Shown: positions 16,428 to 23,810 of the stretch, piece after piece
How the letters are laid out: every line of letters begins with the position of its first letter
Numbering within the stretch: the first letter of the stretch is position 1
DNA from: Chrysochromulina tobinii
Taxonomy: Eukaryota; Haptophyta; Prymnesiales; Chrysochromulinaceae
DNA length: 34,900 nt
Direction of reading: 5' to 3'
Assembly (NCBI GenBank): GCA_001275005.1
Contig: JWZX01002582.1
Span: forward strand, 1 to 34,900
Translations under genes and position numbers: made by a program
The notes under the pieces: generated by a model
What the model was told of the DNA's origin: nothing
The model's database searches: none
The model's input: the letters and a program-made list of their open reading frames with translations, nothing else

Positions 16428-17507
16428 ATGAGGGAGTTCATTAAGAGGCGAAACCATAATAAACAGACGACGCCGTTCGTAAAACGAAGTTTGCGAATGC
16501 TGGACGCCTACGATCCTGGTCCTGCACGCCGGTCCGCCGAAGACGCCGCAGCACAGCGTAAGCTCAAGCGTGAACGCGCGGCCGCACGGGCTGAAGCTGA
16601 ACGCGAGGCGCTGGTGAAGCATCTCGAAGAGCAGGATGCACGTCTGAAAATGTCCAAGCTGAAGAAAGAGGCAATCATGCAGAAACGGCAGCTCGACTCA
16701 TTTGACCCCACGCCAGCACGCCGGGTGATGTATGATGACAAGATGTGCGCTGATGCGGCTGAGATCCCCGGTCCAGCCCAGTACTCACCGCGCGTACGGG
16801 CCATCACGGAGTCCGGAATCATATTTGCAGGCTCTGTCTTGGGCACTGGTTCTATTCCAGACCGCGACGCAGGCTCGCTCGACTCGTACCGCGTCAAGAT
16901 AGCCTCGCAGCAGCCAGGCCCCGCCTCGTACGATCCCAAACTGAGTAGTCAGCGAGGGATGGGCGGATCCACCTTTGGACTCTCGCCCGAGCTTCGGCAC
17001 GGAAAGGTTGCACCATCTGCGCACGACATGGGCAGGATGGTCGCCCACTTGCGCGACCTGCCATCGCCCGCCGCCTACTCCCCCAGGGATCCTCAGCCAG
17101 CGAATAGGGCGTTTCGAATGATGCAGCCCGTGGGTGGCCGCCCAGTTTCGAACCCGAAGCCGCCTCAAGTGCCTGGACCGGGCACCTACAGTCTCGAAAA
17201 AGGACTGTCGTCGGGGCGCTCGGTCACGGTCACCGGGCGTGGCAATTGCAAGTCAGAGCTCGATATGGTTATGGATCTCGCTCGGGATCTCCCGGGACCG
17301 GGTGCGTACGGCCACAAAACGGAGCTGCGCTCAACGGGTGCACCGCGCTTCTCCAAAGCGGGCCAAAAATCTATGATCGAGACCATCATGGACGAGGAGA
17401 AGAAGAAGCCCGGCCCGAACGCCTACTTCCCTCAGGCGACTTTTGAAAAGGAGCTAGAGATGCTAAAGTACAAACAGGATATCATCAAAGGCCGCATCAA
17501 GGCGTAA
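16428..17507 (+). CDS. PG-rich (STOP/SHIPPO-like) flagellar protein
   Basis: A 359-residue protein from ATG 16428 (alternative M24, 16497). An Arg/Lys/Ala/Glu-rich helical segment (about 35-95) is followed by repeated PGPxxY motifs near residues 114 (PGPAQY), 163 (PGPASY), 212 (PSPAAY), 248 (PGPGTY), 288 (PGPGAY) and 327 (PGPNAY). This spacing and sequence define the sperm-tail PG-rich (STOP) repeat family (ODF3/SHIPPO and relatives). Members bind or line axonemal microtubules. The gene is convergent with another flagellar-type gene at 18678-20003. The family is secure; the exact axonemal position is unknown. Confidence 0.88.
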   Translation: MREFIKRRNHNKQTTPFVKRSLRMLDAYDPGPARRSAEDAAAQRKLKRERAAARAEAEREALVKHLEEQDARLKMSKLKKEAIMQKRQLDSFDPTPARRVMYDDKMCADAAEIPGPAQYSPRVRAITESGIIFAGSVLGTGSIPDRDAGSLDSYRVKIASQQPGPASYDPKLSSQRGMGGSTFGLSPELRHGKVAPSAHDMGRMVAHLRDLPSPAAYSPRDPQPANRAFRMMQPVGGRPVSNPKPPQVPGPGTYSLEKGLSSGRSVTVTGRGNCKSELDMVMDLARDLPGPGAYGHKTELRSTGAPRFSKAGQKSMIETIMDEEKKKPGPNAYFPQATFEKELEMLKYKQDIIKGRIKA

Positions 17508-18677
17508 AGGTAGAGAGTACATGCGTGTCGCGCCCAGCGGGCCACACGCGCCACGGCGCCGGGACGTCCGAGATCCAGTAAAGCAGTAATGGGCACCACA
17601 CGCCACGCCAGTGATGGGACAGTAGCCGACTGACCGACCCCCGAGAGCGAGACGCTCCGCGCGCGCGACCAGGCGCGCACGATTTTGCGTTTCTGTGCTG
17701 GTTGTCAGCTGGGTCCCGCGAGATGTGCGATGAGGAAGCCAGCGCGGTCGGAGCGCGGAGGGGCGCGCGTTTTCAGTGTTAACTCAGTTTAGTTGACAAT
17801 AGGGTTTCAGGTACGAGGTAAAAGCGCATACCAGCCGGACGAGCACGAAGTCCGCATATAAATTATGAGGTCCCCGTCGCGGTTACGGATCGCCGAGATC
17901 CGTCACACGAGATCCGCCGCGTCCGATACGCGTCACGGTCTGGTCACGTCACGCACGTGTGACGTGACCCCACGTGTGAGATCGGTGTTACGTCATCTCG
18001 GTACCATGTGGCGTCACCTTACCGGACCCCGGCTCGCGCTCCGGACCGGCCGCGGGTGTCGTCCGCCGTCCCCGGGTAGCGGGTTAATCCGAAATCCCCG
18101 GGGGTCGTCCTGCCGGGCCTGGCGTCCGGTGCGCGGTGGGGCGTTCATGGTTCATCGCTGCTAGCCCCTACGTAGCCGGGCTGCGGGCCGTCGCCAACGC
18201 CGTTGCGTTGCGGAGGACGTACGAAATATAATGCTGGAATCGAGGATCACACTGAGTCGCGTCGCATTTCCAATCTGAGCTGTTACAAACAGGATACAGC
18301 TGGTACGCGCGCAGCACGCAGTACACACTACTCACTACATGGCTCGCAAACTCACCGTCCCGGGTCAACGACGCATACAACGTAAATGGAGACGCCACCC
18401 GCACGCACAGACCCAGCCCAGAACCTGTGCTATCATTCGTCGCCTTCTGACACGCCACCGCGGCCACCACGGGTACACACCACCACGCTCATGCCCGGCC
18501 ACCGCCACCACATCCCACGTGCATCCCCCCCCCCACCTGGTGCCATGGCACATGCACCGCCGCGCGGGCCCGAGGGCGGGCTCACGCGCTCGCTGCGCAC
18601 TCCTTGCGTCCGCCGGGCGCTGCGGCGGCCGGCGACATGCCGCCGCCGCCGCCGCCGCTGCCGCCGCTGTGCGCGCC
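17508..18677. other. Long intergenic region with CACGTG palindromes, no supported gene
   Basis: These 1,170 bases lie between the 3' ends of two convergent flagellar-type genes. An open frame at 17865-18164 follows a TATAAAT box (17856 region) but encodes an Arg-rich peptide without domain character, so I do not call it. The region holds a 26-nt near-palindrome at 17943-17968. Confidence 0.5.
17943..17968. promoter_or_regulatory. Near-perfect palindrome with CRE/G-box-like core
   Basis: Ten-base arms GTCACGTCAC and GTGACGTGAC pair perfectly around a 6-nt centre. The arms carry TGACGT (bZIP/CRE-like) words, and a CACGTG sits 3 bases downstream at 17971-17976. It could bind bZIP or bHLH factors, but no obvious target gene starts nearby. 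Confidence 0.4.
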
Positions 18678-20003
18678 TCAGAAGCCGCGCGCCGCGCGCT
18701 TGGCCGCGTCATGCAGAGCCTTATGCTCCGCATTCTTGCGCGCAGCTTCGCGTGCGGCATCCGCACTCGCATCGCCAAAGGTATACTGATCGATGTGACC
18801 ACCCGCCGAGACGGCGTCCTTCGCCATCCAGCTCGCATCTGGGGCCGCGCCGTCAAAGTCGGCGTATCCGTCCGAGAAGGAGGAGGCGCCCCAGTCATTG
18901 CAGCCGTACGCCGCCGCCGAGTCTCCCAGATCGCCGGCACCGCCCATCTTCTCCATGTTCTCGACCTTGACCTCTGTGTAGCCGGGGCCAGACAGGAAGG
19001 TGGTCATGCCGACGGCGTTGTACGCGTTGGGCACGTGGCCCCTGTAGCCGGGGATGACGCCGTTGCCGTCAATGCGCATCGTGGGCTTGAACGCCACCTC
19101 AGTCTTCGTGTTGACGCGGTTGACCGTGCCCATAATCTGGTCGCCCGTGTTGACACCGGAGTTAGACTCGTCCTTCAGGTGGGCCGGCTTCTTGGCCTCG
19201 ACGGTGCGCGTGTGCCCCATCGCCGACGCGCCGTACTTGTCCTTCGCGCGGGGCACGTGGCCCGCGTACTTGGGCACCACACCGTTGCGCTCGTCGCGGA
19301 AGTCAGTCATGAAGCCCTTGATAGCCGCCGTGGGTGGGCCCTGGGGCCACCACTCCTCGCCGTCGTCGTTAGGGTCAGAGCGCTGGTAGTCGCCACTCTC
19401 GAGCCCGCGCACCTTGGGCGAGCGCGAGAAGAGCTCACGAAGCTCTGCGATCTCCTCGTGCTCCTGCACCTTGGCGAAGGGCGGAGTCGCACCCTTGGCG
19501 CTCTTGCCGTACGTGTGCAGCGCGCGGGGCACGTGGCCGCCGTAGCCGGGCAGCACGCCACCGACCTGAACCGAGTACTCGGGCAGGCCCTCCGCCCACA
19601 CACCCGCATCGGCCTTCGTGCTCGGGTGCCCTGTCTGCTCGCCGTCGACGCCTACGCCGGCGCCTTGATATGTAGTGCCCTTGTCATTCCACACGGCCAT
19701 GTCGCCGAAGACCTCCAGATCGCCTTTCTTGCGCAGCTCCCCAGCGTGCGAGAGGCCGTTAGGATCGCCAAAGGCAGCCTTGCCGTACGTGTGTTGGGCG
19801 CGGGGGCGGTGGCCCGCATAGCCCGGAATGACGCCGTTGACCGTGTCGCAGTAGCGGGTGTTCGGCTCTGCCGGATCCTCCTGGCGGTATGGCAGCGGGG
19901 CCTCGACGAGCGACTTGTGGCCATCGGGGTTGGGGGGCTTCCTGCGCACCGGCGCCGTCTTCGTCGCCACCGCGGTGTTGCCGCTACCGCCAGCGTACGA
20001 CAT
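18678..20003 (-). CDS. FAM166/CIMIP2-like flagellar microtubule inner protein candidate
   Basis: A 441-residue protein. The ATG at 20001-20003 is used; the longer frame upstream has no conserved character. Four repeats follow the pattern G-V-[IVL]-P-x-Y-x-G-H-x-P-x-A ... Y-G: residues 57-75 (GVIPGYAGHRPRAQHTYGK), 149-167, 241-259 and 315-332. The P-x-Y-x-G-[HF]-[VR]-P core matches the DUF2475/FAM166 (CIMIP2) family, ciliary microtubule inner proteins. The C-terminus is Ala/Lys-rich and helical. A large plus-strand open frame over the same bases is a shadow. The neighbour at 16428-17507 is also flagellar-type. Function is inferred from the repeat signature. Confidence 0.78.
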   Translation of the reverse strand: MSYAGGSGNTAVATKTAPVRRKPPNPDGHKSLVEAPLPYRQEDPAEPNTRYCDTVNGVIPGYAGHRPRAQHTYGKAAFGDPNGLSHAGELRKKGDLEVFGDMAVWNDKGTTYQGAGVGVDGEQTGHPSTKADAGVWAEGLPEYSVQVGGVLPGYGGHVPRALHTYGKSAKGATPPFAKVQEHEEIAELRELFSRSPKVRGLESGDYQRSDPNDDGEEWWPQGPPTAAIKGFMTDFRDERNGVVPKYAGHVPRAKDKYGASAMGHTRTVEAKKPAHLKDESNSGVNTGDQIMGTVNRVNTKTEVAFKPTMRIDGNGVIPGYRGHVPNAYNAVGMTTFLSGPGYTEVKVENMEKMGGAGDLGDSAAAYGCNDWGASSFSDGYADFDGAAPDASWMAKDAVSAGGHIDQYTFGDASADAAREAARKNAEHKALHDAAKRAARGF

Positions 20004-20461
20004 GGCTGCACGAGTGCGGAGAGCCACGCTTTTTGGCAGGAGCCAACTTCGTTGTTTCGAGAAGTTGTTTCGCGAGCCACTGTGGGGTTTTGAATTTTCG
20101 TTGCAAGCGGGACAAGTTCGGAAAACTGAGTGTCCATGTACCAAACAACACGCGCGCATCCGCCACACAAACGCGACGTACCCTTCGCGACCCGCACATC
20201 GACGTCCACAGGTCCAATTGCATAGCCATAGGCACACACGCTCAAGCACATCAAGCCAGCCAGATCAGAGCTCACCGCCTCACCCGGGCACAACATCTCC
20301 CAACATCTTCGTGGTGCTTTACGACCTCACGCATCCCGAGTGCGCAGCGCGCGCGGAAGGACGGCGCGCGGGGGGTGGCGCGATCGACGGCTCCAAACCG
20401 TCACGCTGCGAATCACACACCCTGCGCTGCTGCTCGCTGCGACAGGAGACCCCGCGCGCGC
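20004..20461. other. Intergenic; upstream of FAM166-like gene, downstream of CDK
   Basis: This 458-base stretch must contain the promoter of the minus-strand flagellar gene and the 3' end of the CDK. I see no conserved frame and no clear motif. Confidence 0.5.
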
Positions 20462-21513
20462 TTAGAAGGGCGGCGGGATCTTGCCGACCGTGTCGAGGTT
20501 GAGGCCGTTGAAGTACGGGTGCTCGAGGGCGTCCTTGGCGGTGATGCGCGCCTGCGGCGTGTAGAGGAGCATGTGCTTGACGAGGTCGAGGCCCTCGTCG
20601 TTGAGCCTGTCCGTCTGCGGCACCACCTCGCGCAGCTGCTTGGGCTGCCACTTGGGGAAGTTGGTCTTGAAGTCGGGCAGCTGTGAGACGCCCGTCCAGA
20701 GCGTCTCGTTCGGCGTGCCGAGCACCCGGAAGATCTTGAAGATCTCGTCAATCTCCGAGTCGCCCGGGAACATCGGGTGGCCGGTGACCATCTCGGGGAT
20801 CATGGTGCCGAGCGACCACATGTCGACCGGGCACGAGTACTGCTTGGATCCGAGCAAGATCTCAGGCGCGCGGTACCAGAGCGTGACCACCTCGTGCGTG
20901 TACGTGCGCAGCGGCACCGTGAACGCGCGCGCGAGCCCAAAGTCAGCGAGCTTGAGCGAGCCCTTCTTTGGGTCCACGAGCACGTTCTGCGGCTTGAGGT
21001 CGCGGTGGAAGATGCGGTGCGAATGGCACCACCGGAGGCCGTCGAGCATCTGGTAGGTGAACGACTTGACGCACTCCGCGCTCAGCTTGTACTGCTGTGA
21101 CTTCATGTACTTCTTGAGGTCAAACTCGCAGTACTCGAAGCACAGGTACAATTTGTTGTCGTTCGGCATGTAGAAGACGTCCTTGAGCCTGCAAGAGAGC
21201 GAGAGAGAGAGCGCGCGCGCGCGCGAGTGAGCGGCGTCCTTTGCGAGCGCGCAGGTCCGGGTTAAGCGAGCGCGCGCGCGGTGCACGCACTGGACGTACG
21301 GTTGGGGTGCTGCAGCTCCTTGAGCAGCGACACCTCGCGCAGCGTGGTGCCCGGAACACCCTCATCCTCGCACTCGAGCTTGATCTTCTTGAGCGCGGCA
21401 ATTTCACCCGTCTTCTCGTGCGTCGCGACGTAGACCTCGCCGAATGTGCCCTCACCCAGCTTCTCGCCGCGCTTCCACAACTTGAACGACGCGGTGGCTT
21501 CAGCTGCAGCCAT
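20462..21513 (-). CDS. Cyclin-dependent kinase with PGTTLRE helix, two exons
   Basis: Exons 21513-21296 and 21188-20462 give 314 residues, a normal CDK length. Residues: glycine loop GEGTFG (20-25), ATP lysine K42, cyclin-binding helix PGTTLRE (54-60), HRD 134-136 in [11 protein letters not shown] 155-157, activation-loop T170 in [14 protein letters not shown], and the insert region through the C-lobe [13 protein letters not shown] end. PGTTLRE is closest to the PP[TS][AT]LRE of plant-type CDKB, and the loop RAFTVPL is also CDKB-like; other parts read like CDK1/CDKA. Oddities: Phe24 replaces the usual inhibitory Tyr15, and the segment after DMWSLG is TMIPEM rather than CIFAEM. The first-exon end is slightly uncertain because the HPN-x-LKDV spacing is one residue short. 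Confidence 0.88.
21189..21295 (-). other. Intron of the CDK gene (107 nt)
   Basis: The acceptor is strong: CT repeats then TTGCAG|GCTCAAGG. CTTAAC upstream is a branch-point candidate. The donor AC|GTCCAG in phase 2 keeps the frame. The better-looking donor C|GTACGT four bases upstream (21299) would break it. The intron has GA/CT and CG dinucleotide runs and lacks the GATTGC motif of the other short introns. Confidence 0.7.
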
Positions 21514-22452
21514 GGTGCCTGCGGGTGGGCCATGGCGCGTGAGCATTAGCAGCGAGTGAGCGGGTGGCGGCCACGGCTGCGGCGCGCGGCGCGTGGCGTG
21601 CTGGATGTTGGCCCGCCCTCAGGCGCCCGAAGGTGCAGGTCCGCGCCAAACGCGGGCGAGGCCAGGCAGTACGGCCAGCTCCGCGCTGAGCAGGTGGAGG
21701 TGCGACACGGCACGCAGCCACCCGAGGCTCGATGCAGCGCGCGCGCGAGCTAGTCAGCGCCTCGAAGGAGGCAGAGCGAGCGCTGCCTGGCTCGCCGCGA
21801 ACCCGCGAGCGCCGCGGCCACACCCGGCAGCAGCCAGCAGCGGCGGCGAGACTGGTAAAATGGCGGCCGCACCGACGCTTCGAACTCAAGCGGGACAACC
21901 CTGGAGGTTGTGGAATGCAAAAGACATTCCCGGAATGGGCGTTGGCGAGCGCCTTTCCTCGTGACTTTGGATCTCATGGGATAGGACCTTCCCATGACCT
22001 GTTCGAGGTCACTTCAGGTGTGAAGGCGTTCACCGCTCACACGCGCGCCCGACCTCGTCGCGCCAAGTACGCGGTCTCGTCTCCGCGCGCGCGCGCACCT
22101 CTCACATAGGTGGCCAACACAAGCAATGCGGGTGGACTCCTCCCGTGACCCCCGCGTTGACTCGTTTGCCTACAATAGCCGCCAGCCGCATAACTCCCGA
22201 CCGGGCAGCGTACCAACACGCTTCGGCAGCCACCGCGGCCGTTGCGTGTGCCTCGCACTCCCTCTACCTGGCCGGGTTTAGACGAGCTGCACATCCTCCG
22301 CATCGCGCGTCGTCCGCAAGCGCCACCCGCGCACGCCCTCCCTCCCTCCCTCTCTCTCTCCTCTTCTAACCACGCGCTCTTCGCGCCCACGCCACGCAGT
22401 CGCAGCCGCTACCACCTCTGCTGCCGTTCTTTTGCATGATCAGTCGTCTGCC
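21514..22452. promoter_or_regulatory. Divergent intergenic region between CDK and ANCHR-like genes
   Basis: These 939 bases separate two start codons and must carry both promoters. Open frames inside are Arg/Ala-rich without domains. The ANCHR side ends in long CT-rich tracts (22335-22370), consistent with an initiator/5' UTR. Nothing else is recognised. Confidence 0.5.
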
Positions 22453-22464
22453 ATGGCAGACGAC
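22443..22464. repeat. Perfect 22-bp palindrome centred on a start codon
   Basis: GTCGTCTGCCA and its exact complement TGGCAGACGAC meet at the ATG of the ANCHR-like gene (22453-22455). In RNA it could fold into a hairpin with the start codon at its tip. Confidence 0.75.
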
Positions 22465-23538
22465 GAGCTGATGCGCCGGCTGCAAGCGCTGCGCGGTGAC
22501 GATGCGCCCGGCGGCGCCACCGACGACGAGCTCATCGCCAAGTCGCGTGAGCTGCGTGACCTACCCAGCACAACCCCGCTGCCGAAGCCGGTAGCGGGCT
22601 GGCTGCCGCCAGCGCCGCCCGAGGGGCCGGCGGGCGCCGGCAAGTCCAGCGTGAACGACAAGCTCGGACGGCTCTTCGACACCTTTGTGGACGGCGGGCG
22701 TGGCGGCGCTAGTGCCGGCGCCGCCGAGGCCGACGTGCTGCTGCAGCAGGCGGCCGACGCGGTACGGCTCGAGGGCGGCGGCGCCCACGCAGCCGTCGGT
22801 AACGACCGCGTCGCGCAGTGGCTGCACGCGCGCGGCGAGGCCGACGGGGCCGGCAACGCCGCCCTCGACGCCGCGCGCCTCGCCGCCCTGGCCGCCCTCG
22901 CCGCCGGCGCACCTCCCGAAGAACAGCCCCTCGCTGCGCTGAGCAAGGCAGAGCTCGCCAGCATCAAGGGCGAGTCGGATCGCGCCCTCTGCGAGGGGCT
23001 GCAGGGCCTTTGCGCGGGCACGAGCGCCGCCGCCAAGGGCGCGCCGACCAGCGCCAAGGGCGGCGCCGCCGCCGCCGACTTGATGGGCGCCGTGATGGGC
23101 TCCCTCGGCTTCGATGGCGTTGATGAGGCCAAGGAGGACGACGAGGCTGCAGAAGCGGAACGTCTGCTCGCCGAGATGGCAGATGAGCTCGAGGCGGAGG
23201 TGCGCTTCGCGCAGATGCCGACCGTGCCCCAGCACGTGCCCGCACCGAGTTCCGTCGCCGCTCTCTTCCCGAGTGCGCCGACGCACCAAGCACGGCAGCC
23301 CGCGCCCAGGACGGCGGCCCCGCCAGCGCCTGCGCCGCCGGACGAGATGGAGCGCTGGTGCATCGTCTGCAATGAGGACGCGCACGTGTGGTGCGTCGGC
23401 TGCGATGGCGACCCATACTGCAACCGCTGCTGGCGCGAGGGCCACGTCGGGCCGGACGCATCGTTCGCCGGGCATCGGAAGGTACCCATCAGCCAGGCGC
23501 GCCCGGCGGGCTCGGCGGCGGGCGAGGACAATCTCTGA
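22453..23538 (+). CDS. ANCHR/ZFYVE19-like protein with C-terminal B-box-type zinc finger
   Basis: A 361-residue protein from ATG 22453. The N-terminus DDELMRRLQALRG resembles a MIT-interacting (MIM1-like) motif, and a second similar segment DDELIAKSRELRDLP follows at about 26-40. The middle is Ala-rich with an amphipathic acidic helix (about 220-255). The zinc finger starts at C303: CIVCNEDAHVWC, then CDGDPYCNRCWREGH and a final GHRKV. This C-x2-C ... C-x2-C ... C-x2-C ... H order matches the B-box-like domain of ANCHR (ZFYVE19), an ESCRT-linked regulator of cytokinetic abscission. A FYVE domain is not seen. A short upstream frame (22436-22471) overlaps the start and might lower translation. 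Family confidence is moderate to good. Confidence 0.78.
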   Translation: MADDELMRRLQALRGDDAPGGATDDELIAKSRELRDLPSTTPLPKPVAGWLPPAPPEGPAGAGKSSVNDKLGRLFDTFVDGGRGGASAGAAEADVLLQQAADAVRLEGGGAHAAVGNDRVAQWLHARGEADGAGNAALDAARLAALAALAAGAPPEEQPLAALSKAELASIKGESDRALCEGLQGLCAGTSAAAKGAPTSAKGGAAAADLMGAVMGSLGFDGVDEAKEDDEAAEAERLLAEMADELEAEVRFAQMPTVPQHVPAPSSVAALFPSAPTHQARQPAPRTAAPPAPAPPDEMERWCIVCNEDAHVWCVGCDGDPYCNRCWREGHVGPDASFAGHRKVPISQARPAGSAAGEDNL

Positions 23539-23810
23539 CCCTCGACTCGTGGATGAGACGGCGCGTGTGCGCGCGTGTACATTGCGGGACCTTCTCTTGC
23601 GCTGTACTATAGGTGTACACAAAAACTTAGGAGTAGCCCCCGTTAGCTGATAGCTCCGACCGGGTAGTATAATTGCGACTCAGCACGTCACCGCTCGGCT
23701 TGCGCTTCGGCTGTGTGAACCACACGCCCCCTGCTATTTACCGCCCACGCCGACTCGACTCGCAGCCCAAACGCAGGTCGCAGCCCACACGGCCCTAATC
23801 TGCTATACTG

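Noticed and set aside
17865..18164. 99-codon frame following a TATA-like box
   Set aside because: Arg-rich without domain; coding is possible but not supported from sequence alone.
18339..20093. Long plus-strand open frame over the FAM166-like gene
   Set aside because: The minus strand carries four conserved PxYxGH repeats; the plus frame has no recognisable family.
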